From Coxiellaceae bacterium (GTDB lineage Bacteria; Pseudomonadota; Gammaproteobacteria; Coxiellales; Coxiellaceae), in contig JARGOB010000025.1 of assembly GCA_029212925.1 (NCBI GenBank), positions 1-37,269 of the forward strand: 37,269 nucleotides of DNA, in the 5' to 3' direction. Of this stretch, positions 7,937 to 17,371 are shown piece after piece. Made by a program: the position numbers and the translations under genes. Every line of letters starts with the position of its first letter. Within the stretch, counting starts at the first letter, position 1. The notes under the pieces are model-generated. The model was not told the origin of the DNA and did no database searches. It was given only the letters and a program-made list of their open reading frames with translations.

Positions 7937-9244
7937 TTGAGTTTAGTCAGTCAAAAAGTATGTATAAAGGATTACCCTCTGTCACCAGCTCCAACAGCAA
8001 CAAGACCATTTGAGACCGTCACCGCCGGTGATATGCATGGCAATGCCATGAAGTTGATTTATATTTTGATCAAAGAAGGAATTCTTACTATTTCTGAAGA
8101 TCAATTGAAAACCTTATGGCAAATTTATGAACACCCCCGAAGAGATTTAACAGCCGATCAGATCGATCTTTTTCAAACCATTTTGCGTGAAGGCGAATAT
8201 ACAAAATCATGTGCTTTGCGTCTTATCGGTGACTTATTGGCGGATAGGGGTAGAAATGATTGGTTTACCTTGCAAGTTCTGCAGGCGATGCAAGAACACG
8301 GCATAGATTTTGAGATTGATATATCCAATCATGATATGGGCTTTATTGAATATATGCGTGGGGGACGACCTTACCATAAACCTCGAGACTCTTTAAACGG
8401 TTTGCGGTATGCAGTGGCAAATCCGATTATTCCGCAAGTCAATAAAGAGGCAGTAAAGGATTTATATGAGCGCGTGTATTTAAAACACCTCAAGGCGCTG
8501 TCGTATCATTTTGACCCGGATGGAAATCCACCGATAACTATTTTTACTCATGCGCCGGTTGGCTTGGAGACGGTTGATGGTGTGGCTAGGGAATTAGCAG
8601 TAACTTTCGATGAATCGACCCCAACGTTATTGGCCGCCAGTATTGACCGCATCAATGCAGAATTTACTGAGCGTATGCAGCGCCATGATTTGACGGTGTT
8701 GCGATTGCTTAATAATCCACGTAGTCATTTACACAGCTTGATATGGAATCGCGCTGGCGATGCGGCTTTAATGAACGGTCGGATGATAAAGCCTAACCGT
8801 TTTGATATTTTGGTTAAAAAGTTGCGCTTACAGCCAGACAATAAAAGTTACTCAGTTACATTTGTGCATGGTCATGATGGCGTGTATACACCTAAAGAGC
8901 CCAATCGAGTGAATATTGATAGTAAATTAGGCATGGGAGAACGGCGGCATTTAACTAGTGATTACTTAAGTTATCGGCAGCCTGGCGGGTTGGTGTTAGC
9001 TGCTGACAAGGCGAGAGGTTGTGGGGAAAGTAAGGTGGAACCTGATGTTACTGAGCCTCTCGCAGCAGCTGCAGTGCCAGCACCAGCACCAGCGCTGAAG
9101 TCAGTCAGTGATGTGCGTTGTATGTCAACACGGCGCGTGTTGTCCGCACTGTTTTCTCATAAGCGACATGAGGGGGGTGAGGCTCACGATGGGACGGAGG
9201 CCGTCAAAGAAGCTAAGGGAAATGAAGCCAAGACCTGCCGATAA
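7937..9244 (+). CDS. Wip-like PPP-fold phosphatase, second paralogue
   Basis: The 435-residue protein repeats the motif series of the gene at 5290: GDMHGN (31-36), GDLLADRG (98-105), SNHD (130-133), THAPVG (204-209) and HGHDG (311-315), plus the shared LIWNRAG block. The presumed catalytic domain ends near residue 350. The rest is a divergent Ala/Pro-rich tail with an Arg/His/Lys patch and a hydrophilic end. The start is TTG at 7937, supported by a very good TAAGGAGG five bases upstream. The two paralogues agree well in the core and differ in the tails, as expected for effectors that keep an enzyme but change targeting. A phosphatase of Ser/Thr or Tyr residues is likely; the substrate is unknown. 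Confidence 0.68.
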   Translation: MSLVSQKVCIKDYPLSPAPTATRPFETVTAGDMHGNAMKLIYILIKEGILTISEDQLKTLWQIYEHPRRDLTADQIDLFQTILREGEYTKSCALRLIGDLLADRGRNDWFTLQVLQAMQEHGIDFEIDISNHDMGFIEYMRGGRPYHKPRDSLNGLRYAVANPIIPQVNKEAVKDLYERVYLKHLKALSYHFDPDGNPPITIFTHAPVGLETVDGVARELAVTFDESTPTLLAASIDRINAEFTERMQRHDLTVLRLLNNPRSHLHSLIWNRAGDAALMNGRMIKPNRFDILVKKLRLQPDNKSYSVTFVHGHDGVYTPKEPNRVNIDSKLGMGERRHLTSDYLSYRQPGGLVLAADKARGCGESKVEPDVTEPLAAAAVPAPAPALKSVSDVRCMSTRRVLSALFSHKRHEGGEAHDGTEAVKEAKGNEAKTCR

Positions 9245-9249
9245 TTATT

Positions 9250-9258
9250 TGATAGAAT
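9250..9258 (+). promoter_or_regulatory. Extended -10 promoter with GC-rich discriminator for glyA
   Basis: TGATAGAAT is a TGn extended -10. It is followed by GGCCGC at the discriminator position and lies 33 bases before the glyA start. The promoter for the SDR gene at 13.5 kb has the same TAGAATGGCxGC arrangement. Confidence 0.5.
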
Positions 9259-9291
9259 GGCCGCTTCATTTGATTGCCAGAGGGGTGCTTT

Positions 9292-10566
9292 ATGTTTGAT
9301 TCATCGATGAATGTACACGATTTTGATCCGGAATTGGCTAAAGCTGTAGATCAAGAGATACAGCGTCAAGAAGATCATGTTGAATTAATCGCTTCTGAAA
9401 ATTATGTTAGTCCGCGTGTGATGGAGATGCAAGGCACTGTTTTAACGAATAAATATGCTGAAGGCTATCCGGGTAAGCGTTATTATGGCGGTTGTGAGCA
9501 TGTCGATGTGGCTGAACAATTAGCGATTGACCGCGCTAAACAATTATTCAATGCAGGCTATGCCAATGTGCAACCCCATTCCGGCTCACAAGCCAATGCC
9601 GCGACCTATATGGCGATGATTAAACCTGGTGATACTATTTTGGCCATGAGCTTAAGCGATGGTGGCCATTTGACCCACGGCTCACCCGTCAACTTTTCAG
9701 GTAAATATTACAATGTTGTGCCTTATGGTGTGGATATCGAAACCGGCTTAATTGATTATGACCAGGTGATGGATTTGGCCAAAAAGCATAAACCGGCGAT
9801 GTTGGTGTGTGGTTTTTCGGCGTATTCACGTATCTTAGATTGGAGCAAAATGGGTGAAGCGGCTAAAGCGGCGGGTGCTTGTTCGATGGCCGATATTGCG
9901 CATGTGGCTGGCCTTATCGCCGCAGGTATTTATCCTTCTCCGATTAATGATGTCGATGTTGTTACTACGACAACACATAAAACCTTGCGCGGTCCACGCG
10001 GTGGTTTGATTGTGTCGAATGGTGATGAGAAGTTACAGAAAAAATTAAATTCGAGTATTTTCCCTGGTAATCAAGGTGGCCCTTTAATGCATGTGATTGC
10101 TGGTAAAGCGGTGGCTTTTAAGGAAGCGTTGCAGCCAGACTTTACAGATTATTGTAAGCAAGTGGTAGTTAATACCCGTGCGATGGCGGATGTAATGATG
10201 GCGCGTGGTTATAAGGTAGTGTCAGGTGGCACCGACAACCATTTATTCTTGGTGGATTTAACTGATAAAGATATTACAGGTAAGGCGGCTGAAGCGGCAT
10301 TGGGTGAAGCCAATATTACCGTGAATAAAAATACGGTACCGGGTGAGCAACGTTCACCGTTTGTGACCAGTGGTTTACGTATTGGTGGCGCGGCGATAAC
10401 CACGCGTGGTTTTGATGCACCGGCATCGCAGCAATTGGCTGAATGGATGTGTGATATTTTAGATAATATGTCAGATGACAGTGTGCGGGTGCGCGTAAAA
10501 AATCAAGCGATTGAATTATGTCGTCAATTTCCAGTGTATGCACCGGCGGTTGAAAATATCGCGTAA
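9292..10566 (+). CDS. glyA: Serine hydroxymethyltransferase
   Basis: GlyA interconverts serine and glycine with transfer of a one-carbon unit to tetrahydrofolate, using pyridoxal phosphate. At 424 residues it has the usual bacterial length. The PLP lysine is Lys230 in [16 protein letters not shown], and the [14 protein letters not shown] and [12 protein letters not shown] blocks of the substrate site are intact. ATG 9292 has AGGGG about six bases upstream and gives the standard N-terminus, with a short extra lead. It is the first gene of glyA-nrdR-nusB, with a 23-base gap to nrdR. Confidence 0.96.
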   Translation: MFDSSMNVHDFDPELAKAVDQEIQRQEDHVELIASENYVSPRVMEMQGTVLTNKYAEGYPGKRYYGGCEHVDVAEQLAIDRAKQLFNAGYANVQPHSGSQANAATYMAMIKPGDTILAMSLSDGGHLTHGSPVNFSGKYYNVVPYGVDIETGLIDYDQVMDLAKKHKPAMLVCGFSAYSRILDWSKMGEAAKAAGACSMADIAHVAGLIAAGIYPSPINDVDVVTTTTHKTLRGPRGGLIVSNGDEKLQKKLNSSIFPGNQGGPLMHVIAGKAVAFKEALQPDFTDYCKQVVVNTRAMADVMMARGYKVVSGGTDNHLFLVDLTDKDITGKAAEAALGEANITVNKNTVPGEQRSPFVTSGLRIGGAAITTRGFDAPASQQLAEWMCDILDNMSDDSVRVRVKNQAIELCRQFPVYAPAVENIA

Positions 10567-10589
10567 GTGTTTTAGCCAGGAGGCGAATT

Positions 10590-11075
10590 ATGTTTTGTCC
10601 ATTTTGTAATGCAGATGATACCAAGGTAATTGATTCGCGTTTAGTGGGTGAGGGCAGCCAAGTAAGACGCCGGCGAGAGTGTGCAAAATGCCAAGAACGT
10701 TTTACTACGTTTGAATTGGCAGAATTGGTGATGCCACGTGTTGTTAAACGCGATGGTGCACGCGAATTATTTGATGAAGAAAAAATTCGTGCAGGGCTTA
10801 CCAAAGCTTTAGAAAAACGTTCGGTGAGCATGGAGCAAATCGAAACGGCGATTAAATATATTAAACAGAGCCTGCGTGCCACGGGTGAACGAGAGATCGA
10901 TTCCCATTTTATTGGCGAACGGGTGATGGAGCAGTTAAAGGCATTGGATCAAGTCGCCTATGTGCGTTTTGCTTCGGTGTATCGAAGTTTTCAGGATGTC
11001 GAGGAATTTAGTAGGGAAATAGCAGAATTACAGAAAGTAAGAGAGTGTCAACAACATGAGTCAGAACAAAAGTAG
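10590..11075 (+). CDS. nrdR: Transcriptional repressor NrdR
   Basis: NrdR represses ribonucleotide reductase genes when bound to (d)ATP. The 161-residue protein begins with a zinc ribbon (Cys3, Cys6, Cys31, Cys34) carrying the RRRREC DNA-binding patch, and continues with an ATP-cone domain ([12 protein letters not shown] onward). It has a good AGGAGG site. The end overlaps nusB by 20 bases. I did not find an NrdR box in this window, so its targets lie elsewhere. Confidence 0.95.
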   Translation: MFCPFCNADDTKVIDSRLVGEGSQVRRRRECAKCQERFTTFELAELVMPRVVKRDGARELFDEEKIRAGLTKALEKRSVSMEQIETAIKYIKQSLRATGEREIDSHFIGERVMEQLKALDQVAYVRFASVYRSFQDVEEFSREIAELQKVRECQQHESEQK

Positions 11076-11520
11076 TAAAAAATCCGATAAGGTTAATCCC
11101 AAACACAAATCACGTGCGCTTGCTTTGCAAGCCGTGTATCAGTGGGACATGACGCGTCAGGCGAGCACTGAAGTCATCACACAATTTATGACGGAACAAG
11201 ATCTCACGGGTTCAAAGCAAAGTTATTTTATTAAGCTTGCTGAAGGTGTATTTGAACACCTGGATGCGATTGATGAAATGATTGCCACCAAAATCGATCG
11301 TGATAAAAGCGAGTTGAATCCGGTTGAGTTGGCGGTATTGCGGGTGGCTGTTTATGAGCTGCAACATTGCTGGGATGTACCGTATCGCGTTGTTATCAAC
11401 GAAGCGATTGAGCTCACAAAAGAGTTTGGTGCTAACCAAGGTTACAAATACGTTAATGGTGTGCTCGATAAAATTGCCCCTGAAGTGCGCGAAATGGAAG
11501 TTAAGCAACCGCGCAGCTAG
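11056..11520 (+). CDS. nusB: Transcription antitermination factor NusB
   Basis: NusB is a small all-helical RNA-binding protein that works with NusE (ribosomal S10) at boxA during rRNA antitermination. The 154-residue sequence shows family blocks: a basic N-terminus, [29 protein letters not shown] and [16 protein letters not shown] followed by [12 protein letters not shown]. It starts inside nrdR, so the two are coupled. Its N-terminal lysine-rich extension is somewhat longer than in E. coli. Confidence 0.95.
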   Translation: MSQNKSSKKSDKVNPKHKSRALALQAVYQWDMTRQASTEVITQFMTEQDLTGSKQSYFIKLAEGVFEHLDAIDEMIATKIDRDKSELNPVELAVLRVAVYELQHCWDVPYRVVINEAIELTKEFGANQGYKYVNGVLDKIAPEVREMEVKQPRS

Positions 11521-11632
11521 AGCAAGCTAGTATTTAATTCTATTCTTTTATTATTTAAGATGACCTTAATAAAAGTCAGGTATTGTTCTGCCCTATTGAT
11601 AATAGTGAGAAATATAGGGTGGGAGCATCATA

Positions 11633-12724
11633 ATGAGAGCAGAGCATTCAGTGCTTAGGGCAGAACGTCGTTATAGTGATGATTTGTTAACGCAGTACTA
11701 CCAATGGTTGCAAGAGGTTAATAAGACTAAAGATCAGTTAAGCGCAGATGACATGAGGGCGTGTCATATGAGCATGCTTCGTACGGCTGGTTTGGTAGGT
11801 GAGCTTGATATTGTAAAGCAGGTGTTTGATATCGCTTGGGATAGAAAGGATGCAACGAGTCCGCTGGCTTTTCTAGCTGTAACGGCGGCCAGCAAGCGCG
11901 GTGATTATGGTTTTGCTTTAAGCGCTTATTCTAGAGGCATAAAGGCTCACTCAAAAGATGTTCGAATTCACAAGGCTATGTTAGTTGCGGCTTTTGTAGC
12001 AAAGCAGTTTCGCGATGTTGCACCGGTAATGCGGGCGGCATTGAAACCTGGGGTGCTCCGTGATGATGAGGTAAAAATTATGCGTGAGCAGTTTCGAGAC
12101 TGTTATGAATATGAGTTGTGTGGTTTGAAGAAAAATATTCAGCAAAATCGATTTGATGTAGCGGTGAGGGGTTGGCACGATCTGCAGGCATTACCCACCA
12201 AGCAGGTGTATTTGCATATTGCTGTGCTTAACGAGCTTGCGCTGAAAGGGGCGGTAGTATTATTTCATCGCGTTTATTCTACAGCGGTTAGCTATGATCA
12301 GGTTAATGCTGAATTGTTACAAACAGTATGTGTTATAGCTGCGAAATACAATGACAAAGCGTTGGCGCAACATGCAATTACTTTAGCTCAGAGCAAGGGC
12401 ATGGTTGATGTGACGTTTGTTTCTGACTTGCTGTGTAAGCACGAAGCAGCTGACCAACGTTATATGGTGCAATATTTATTAAAGCGTGCGTTTCAAGATT
12501 ACCCTGAATGTCGCGCTGATATATTTCTGACATCCAAGGCATATGAATATGGTGTGCCTGTACCTGGTGTCGCTTACAGTCATACTGGTGCAGGTTTATT
12601 TGCTGTTGTGGCTTCAGCAGATGTCAGTAGTGAGCGAATGGGCGAGCGCAGTGACCGTGATTTAATTGGATCGGCGCTAGTGGAAGAGATTGGGCCGGTT
12701 GAATCCCCTACGAGGAGAATGTAA
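11633..12724 (+). CDS. Orphan helical-repeat (PPR/TPR-like) protein
   Basis: I do not recognise a named family for this 363-residue protein. It is almost all helical, with repeated pairs of amphipathic helices such as AGLVGELDIVKQVFDIAW, KRGDYGFALSAYSRGIKAH and AKQFRDVAPVMRAALKPG. This spacing (about 35 residues, small residue after the first helix) resembles pentatricopeptide or tetratricopeptide repeats. The last 60 residues are polar and less structured. No signal peptide or membrane segment is seen. The stop overlaps the next gene by one base (TAATG), and the neighbour also has PPR-like helices, so the two probably act together. Possible roles are RNA or protein binding; an effector role is inference. 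Confidence 0.55.
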   Translation: MRAEHSVLRAERRYSDDLLTQYYQWLQEVNKTKDQLSADDMRACHMSMLRTAGLVGELDIVKQVFDIAWDRKDATSPLAFLAVTAASKRGDYGFALSAYSRGIKAHSKDVRIHKAMLVAAFVAKQFRDVAPVMRAALKPGVLRDDEVKIMREQFRDCYEYELCGLKKNIQQNRFDVAVRGWHDLQALPTKQVYLHIAVLNELALKGAVVLFHRVYSTAVSYDQVNAELLQTVCVIAAKYNDKALAQHAITLAQSKGMVDVTFVSDLLCKHEAADQRYMVQYLLKRAFQDYPECRADIFLTSKAYEYGVPVPGVAYSHTGAGLFAVVASADVSSERMGERSDRDLIGSALVEEIGPVESPTRRM

Positions 12725-13488
12725 TGTCAAGAAAAGCAAGAAAAACAAGAAAACCTATGGTACTAACAAACCCTAATATGAGCCGTTTTAGCCAAATGAT
12801 TGCCGATGCGGAATCACCGTCGAGTGATAAGAACAAGCATCATGTGTATGAGATGTGGTGTAAATTTATGCGCGAGGGTAAAACTTCGTCCAATATGCAT
12901 TTAATGGCGATAGAGTATTTTGATAGTAAAGGCAATTTTGCGACGGTAAAACAAGTTTATAACGGTGCTGTACGTCTTGCTGAAGTTAGCCCCAAAATAA
13001 CCAGTAAAACGTTAGAGTTTGCAAGCAAAAACAATGACTTTGATTTTGCCAGGACTATCTATAAGCAAGCGGATGGGAATCGTACATTCTTTGCCTATCT
13101 CAATATGCTTATTGTAGCGGTTAAAACAGGTCACGCTAAGGCTGCTGACGCAGTGTATAGAGATGGCTGCCAGTATATCACGAGCTTGCCTAAATCTTTT
13201 TACGTCAAGCCGGGCGTGGCGCATACAAGAGCTGATGATTTACGCCGGCTAAAGAGAGAGAAGGATCGTGTAGTGCCAGCGCCAAAAGAAAGCAAAGCTA
13301 AGAGCGTTGTGGTGAAAGCAGCACAAGCGCCAGAGAGTGGTGTGGGGGCACCTGATTACAACCCTGTGTTTATGGGCTCTATGCCTTCGTCTTCGTTCTT
13401 TGCTGTGAGTCCTGCCGATTTTCTGCTGCGAGGAGTCCGCCCAGCAGTTGAAGTACAGGCGGAGTCAGGGCTGGAGTTGCGTAAATAA
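12724..13488 (+). CDS. Orphan PPR-like protein with basic MSRK leader
   Basis: This 254-residue protein starts with MSRKARKTRKP, a basic leader like those of the genes at 17372 and 20406. Residues 30-155 form helix pairs (KQVYNGAVRLAEVSPKITSKTLEFA, NDFDFARTIYKQA, GHAKAADAVYRDG) with the spacing of pentatricopeptide repeats. A disordered Lys/Ala/Pro-rich linker follows, then a hydrophobic-aromatic tail beginning GAPDYNPVF. It is joined to the upstream gene by a TAATG overlap. Function is unknown. The layout (basic leader, helical repeats, flexible tail) would suit a secreted effector, but no sequence feature proves export. Confidence 0.55.
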   Translation: MSRKARKTRKPMVLTNPNMSRFSQMIADAESPSSDKNKHHVYEMWCKFMREGKTSSNMHLMAIEYFDSKGNFATVKQVYNGAVRLAEVSPKITSKTLEFASKNNDFDFARTIYKQADGNRTFFAYLNMLIVAVKTGHAKAADAVYRDGCQYITSLPKSFYVKPGVAHTRADDLRRLKREKDRVVPAPKESKAKSVVVKAAQAPESGVGAPDYNPVFMGSMPSSSFFAVSPADFLLRGVRPAVEVQAESGLELRK

Positions 13489-13499
13489 CAGGGCAAGAC

Positions 13500-13530
13500 T
13501 TGACCCCCCTTGGTCGGTACATGGTAGAAT
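13500..13530 (+). promoter_or_regulatory. Promoter for the ydfG-trhO-GST-rsmF unit
   Basis: TTGACC (13500-13505) and TAGAAT (13525-13530) are separated by 19 bases, which is long. GGCGGC follows the -10 as a GC-rich discriminator, as at the glyA promoter. The start codon is 31 bases downstream. Confidence 0.45.
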
Positions 13531-13560
13531 GGCGGCATTTGTGACCACATTAAGGGCGAC

Positions 13561-14346
13561 ATGATGTCATTATTAGCTAATAAAATCGTATTTATCACCG
13601 GTGCTTCCGGTGGTATTGGTGCGGCCAGCGCGCATGCGTTTGCTAAAGCCGGTGCACATTTGCTGTTATGTTCACGTCGTTTAGACAAGGTTCAGGCATT
13701 GGCTGAGCAAATCATAGCTGAACACGATGTACAGGCACACGCGTTTGCTTTGGATGTAACCAATGCGAAATCGGTTCAACAAGCGATAGCGGGTTTAGCA
13801 TCACCTTGGAATAATGTCGATATATTGGTCAACAATGCCGGTTTGGCTCGTGGTATGGAGCCTATCCAGATGGGTGATCCCAATGATTGGGACGAAATGA
13901 TCGATACCAACATTAAAGGCTTGCTGTATGTGTCACGTGCAGTGTTGCCGGGTATGATCGAACAAGGCAAGGGGCATGTGATTAACCTAGGTTCGATAGC
14001 CGGTTATCAAGCGTACCCGAATGGCACAGTATATTGCGCGACAAAGTTTGCTGTACGTGGTATTACCGAAGGCATGAAAATGGATTTGCATGGCACGCCG
14101 ATTCGAGTAACAGAAATTGCGCCGGGTATGGTGCAAACCGATTTTTCCAATGTGCGTTTTAAGGGTGATAGTGATCGTGCCGATCAGGTATATCAAAATA
14201 TTACGCCACTGACTGCAGAAGATATTGCACAGACGGTGGTGTTTTGTGCTTGCCAACCAGAGCATGTGAATATAACAACGATGGGCGTTTTTCCGGTCGA
14301 CCAGTCGTCGGCTACGATGTTCCATCGCAGTGAGACTAAGCAGTAG
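13561..14346 (+). CDS. ydfG: YdfG-like NADP-dependent 3-hydroxy acid dehydrogenase (SDR)
   Basis: A classical short-chain dehydrogenase of 261 residues. It has the nucleotide-binding TGASGGIG (13-20), NNAG (91-94), and the catalytic Ser145, Tyr158 and Lys162. The stretch NNAGLARGMEP, the DTNIKGLLYVSRAVLPGM block and the TDFSNVRFKGD loop closely resemble E. coli YdfG, which oxidises L-allo-threonine and serine and reduces malonic semialdehyde. AGGG lies six bases before the ATG; a second ATG follows at once, so the start could be one codon later. It is the first gene of a compact cluster with trhO, a GST-fold gene and rsmF. The link of this enzyme to RNA modification genes is probably only shared transcription. 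Confidence 0.85.
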   Translation: MMSLLANKIVFITGASGGIGAASAHAFAKAGAHLLLCSRRLDKVQALAEQIIAEHDVQAHAFALDVTNAKSVQQAIAGLASPWNNVDILVNNAGLARGMEPIQMGDPNDWDEMIDTNIKGLLYVSRAVLPGMIEQGKGHVINLGSIAGYQAYPNGTVYCATKFAVRGITEGMKMDLHGTPIRVTEIAPGMVQTDFSNVRFKGDSDRADQVYQNITPLTAEDIAQTVVFCACQPEHVNITTMGVFPVDQSSATMFHRSETKQ

Positions 14347-14358
14347 AAGGTGTAAAAA

Positions 14359-15210
14359 ATGCAATTTGTTAATATATCCGCTTATAAGTTTGTGACGTTA
14401 AGTCCTGAGTATACGATCGATTTACGTTTTAAATTAAAACAAAAAGCCGATGAGCTGTTTATGAAAGGCACGATCCTGTTGAGTAATGAAGGCATTAATA
14501 TGTTTTTATCTGCAACGCGTGAAAACATGGACACGATGAAAGCTTATGTGATGTCATTTCCTGAATTTGCAGACTTATGGTTTCGTGACAGTTACAGTGA
14601 TCATCAGCCGTTTAATCGTATGTTGGTGCGCTTAAAGAAAGAAATTATTTCGATGGGTTGCGATGAAATTGAACCTGAAAAACAAACAGCGCCGCATTTA
14701 GAGCCTGAGCAGTTTAAGCAATGGTATGATGAAGGCAAGGACATGCTGGTATTGGACACGCGTAATGATTACGAGATCCGTTTGGGTACGTTTGAAAACG
14801 CGGTAGATTTGGATATCGATCATTTTCGTAAATTTCCAGAAGCGATTAAAGAATTACCGGAAGCATTTAAGAAGAAACCAATTGTGACTTTTTGTACCGG
14901 CGGTGTGCGTTGTGAAAAAGCAGCGGATTTAATGCAGCGTGCTGGTTTTGAGGAAGTCTATCAATTAAATGGCGGCATTATTAATTACTTTGAAAAATGC
15001 GGTGGCGATCACTACGAAGGTGATTGTTTTGTATTTGATAAGCGGGTGGCATTGAATGCGAAATTAGAAGAAACTGATAACGTGCAATGTTACAGTTGCC
15101 GCGAACCATTAACCATGGAACAGCTCGACACCTGTGGTGGCGAGTGTCCGTATTGTCATCAGCGTGGAGGATTACCGGATGTCGACGCCAGCGTTACCGA
15201 TACTTTATAG
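14359..15210 (+). CDS. trhO: tRNA uridine(34) hydroxylase TrhO (rhodanese domain)
   Basis: TrhO (YceA) hydroxylates uridine 34 of tRNAs using oxygen, a first step toward cmo5U-type wobble modification. The 283-residue protein has the N-terminal acylphosphatase-like half (NEGINMFLSATRENM), a rhodanese domain with the active-site Cys179 in VTFCTGGVRCEKAA, and a C-terminal four-Cys element (CYSC...CPYC) that may bind zinc. The gene follows ydfG after 12 bases and overlaps the next gene by 32 bases. Confidence 0.93.
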   Translation: MQFVNISAYKFVTLSPEYTIDLRFKLKQKADELFMKGTILLSNEGINMFLSATRENMDTMKAYVMSFPEFADLWFRDSYSDHQPFNRMLVRLKKEIISMGCDEIEPEKQTAPHLEPEQFKQWYDEGKDMLVLDTRNDYEIRLGTFENAVDLDIDHFRKFPEAIKELPEAFKKKPIVTFCTGGVRCEKAADLMQRAGFEEVYQLNGGIINYFEKCGGDHYEGDCFVFDKRVALNAKLEETDNVQCYSCREPLTMEQLDTCGGECPYCHQRGGLPDVDASVTDTL

Positions 15211-15835
15211 CTTTCGTCGTTGCCCTTATACCATTCGTACACGCATGGCACTGATTTATGCGGGTGTGCAGTGCGAATTGCGTGAGGTGTCTCTTAAGGC
15301 AAAGCCTGCAGAGATGTTGGAAGCTTCGCCCAAAGGCACAGTGCCTGTTTTGCAACTGCCTGATGGATTAGTGATCGATGAAAGCAGAGACATCATGCAA
15401 TGGGCGGTTAAGCAAAACGATCCAGAGATGTGGGGTGATGCGATATATGATGATATCGCCACGACATTTGCACAAGAGTTTTCACGTGCGGTGACGCACT
15501 ATAAATACCCTGAACGCAATCAAGACAATATGACAATGGATGATCATCATGCGAATATTGAGCGTTTTATGGCTGACTTCGATCAACGCCTAGCACAGCA
15601 TGCGTTTGTGGTGGCGGATCATTTAACATTGAATGATGTATTTATCTTTCCATTTTTTCGCCAATGTCGTGCTGTTGATAAAGAATGGTTTGATGGTTTG
15701 CACTACCCGCGAGTGCAAGCCTGGTTGGATTTCTTAATGCGCTCAGATTGCTATTTGAAGGCAATGGAAAAAGTAGATGTTTGGCAGCCAGGGCAGGCCC
15801 CAGTGGAGCTGTTTCAAACTGATGACAACGACTAA
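15179..15835 (+). CDS. Glutathione S-transferase / glutaredoxin-2-like protein
   Basis: The 218-residue protein begins with a thioredoxin fold bearing CPYT (Cys15-Thr18) and GTVPVLQLPDG, the cis-Pro glutathione-binding loop, then DESRDIMQW. A helical C-terminal domain follows, as in GST-like proteins. The CPYT motif is closer to glutaredoxin 2 (CPYC) than to classical transferases, so a monothiol glutathione-dependent activity is likely; the substrate is unknown. ATG 15179 is chosen because GTGGAGG lies eight bases upstream. The gene starts inside trhO and its end overlaps rsmF by 14 bases. Confidence 0.85.
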   Translation: MSTPALPILYSFRRCPYTIRTRMALIYAGVQCELREVSLKAKPAEMLEASPKGTVPVLQLPDGLVIDESRDIMQWAVKQNDPEMWGDAIYDDIATTFAQEFSRAVTHYKYPERNQDNMTMDDHHANIERFMADFDQRLAQHAFVVADHLTLNDVFIFPFFRQCRAVDKEWFDGLHYPRVQAWLDFLMRSDCYLKAMEKVDVWQPGQAPVELFQTDDND

Positions 15836-17246
15836 TAATTTACCTGAAATATACCAATATTATGCCGATATCATTCCTGAGCTAGAGCAAGCGCAGGAGG
15901 TGTTGGCGCAACCGTTACCGACATCGATTTGGTTGAATCCATTAAAAACTAATGCAAAGGATTTTATCGCGCTAATGCGTGTGGAAGGTTTTGATTTAGA
16001 ACCGATTGCTTGGCACGCCAATGCATTTCGTTACTACGGTGACAAACAAATTGCCAAGTGTTGGGCGTATGCCGCGGGCTTATTTCAAATTCAAGAAGAA
16101 GTATCGATGTTGGCGGGCCATGTGTTAGCGGCAAAGCCAGGTGAGCGGGTATTGGATTGTTGTGCGGCGCCGGGCAATAAAACCGCGCAAGTGGCGATTC
16201 AAATGCAAAACCAAGGCACGTTGATTGCTAACGATATTAACTATGGACGCATGCGCGCATTTGGTCAGATAGCTAAACGTTTGGGGTTGATCAATGTCAG
16301 TACGACGATTAATGATGCATCGAGTTTACCGAATGTTGGTGAATTTTTTGATAAAGTATTAGCGGATGTGCCCTGCAGTTGTGAAGGTACCTTTCGAAAA
16401 AACGATAATAAAGCATCGGTACATACTTCAGAACGGTCGGCATTGGCCATGGCTAAGCGTCAAAAAGATATATTGATGAAGGCGGTCAAATTATGTAAGC
16501 CGGGTGGCCGTTTATTATATTCGACTTGCACGTTTTCGCCGATTGAAAATGAAGCTGTAGTGAGCGAAGTGTTAGCCGCGATGGGTGATGCTTTGCGTGT
16601 AGTGCCTATTAAGGTCGATCATCTTAAAACGGCTAATGGCTTAACAGCATGGCGGCAGCATCAGTTTGATCCGAGCTTAAAAGATGCGGTGAGGGTGTGG
16701 CCTCATCAAAATAATACCGGTGGATTTTTTATTGTTGTGTTGGAAAAGTTGCATACTACTAATCGACGTCCATTTGAACTAGCGCCGTTACCCGATGATG
16801 CTTTGCAAGAATACCATCAAGACGTGATAGAGCGCTTTGGTTTGCCTGAAGATATCGCAGCGCAATTTCGTTTTGCGCGCTTAAGTAACAAAGGTTTATA
16901 TTGCATCAATCGTGATAATCAGCCACCTGACAGAATAAAACTGGACGCTACCGGTTTATTTTGTTTAAAAACCAGTATTCAATTTCCTAAGCTTTCAACC
17001 GCTGCAGCGATGCTGATTGGGCACTTGGCAACGCGTCATGTGGTGCATGTGAGTGCTGATCAACGTGATGCTTATTTGGCTAAGGGCGACATTGAGCTGG
17101 CGCTTGATCAAGTAACGCCGGAATTTACTACCGGCTATGTGGTTGTTATTTATGATAAAACCCCTTTAGGTCTCGGGTTGTATTTCTCGCCTAATGATCA
17201 GCATCAGCATGTGATGCGTAGCCTGTATCGCGCTACGTTAATTTAG
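15822..17246 (+). CDS. rsmF: RsmF/RsmB-type rRNA (cytosine-C5) methyltransferase
   Basis: An S-adenosylmethionine-dependent RNA m5C methyltransferase of 474 residues. The SAM site is LDCCAAPGNKTAQ (111-123), motif IV is DVPCSCEGT with Cys185, and motif VI is YSTCTFSPIENEAVV with the nucleophile Cys236. The C-terminal 170 residues match the length of the extra domain of E. coli RsmF, which methylates C1407 of 16S rRNA, so RsmF is the best name. RsmB is less likely because the NusB-like N-terminal domain is absent. ATG 15822 overlaps the GST gene. The gene closes the cluster begun by ydfG. Confidence 0.85.
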   Translation: MTTTNNLPEIYQYYADIIPELEQAQEVLAQPLPTSIWLNPLKTNAKDFIALMRVEGFDLEPIAWHANAFRYYGDKQIAKCWAYAAGLFQIQEEVSMLAGHVLAAKPGERVLDCCAAPGNKTAQVAIQMQNQGTLIANDINYGRMRAFGQIAKRLGLINVSTTINDASSLPNVGEFFDKVLADVPCSCEGTFRKNDNKASVHTSERSALAMAKRQKDILMKAVKLCKPGGRLLYSTCTFSPIENEAVVSEVLAAMGDALRVVPIKVDHLKTANGLTAWRQHQFDPSLKDAVRVWPHQNNTGGFFIVVLEKLHTTNRRPFELAPLPDDALQEYHQDVIERFGLPEDIAAQFRFARLSNKGLYCINRDNQPPDRIKLDATGLFCLKTSIQFPKLSTAAAMLIGHLATRHVVHVSADQRDAYLAKGDIELALDQVTPEFTTGYVVVIYDKTPLGLGLYFSPNDQHQHVMRSLYRATLI

Positions 17247-17371
17247 AAGCCCTTAATATAGAATCTCCCTGTCAAACCCCGGGCATTGCTCACTTGAAAT
17301 AGCTATGTATTCTATGCCTAGAAATAATGATTAAATTAAATAATTCACAAAGTGAAATCATAGGGTGCATA

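Noticed and set aside
10316..10882. 188-codon minus-strand frame across glyA and nrdR
   Set aside because: It runs opposite to two strongly conserved genes whose codons explain it; the translation has no domain-like pattern.
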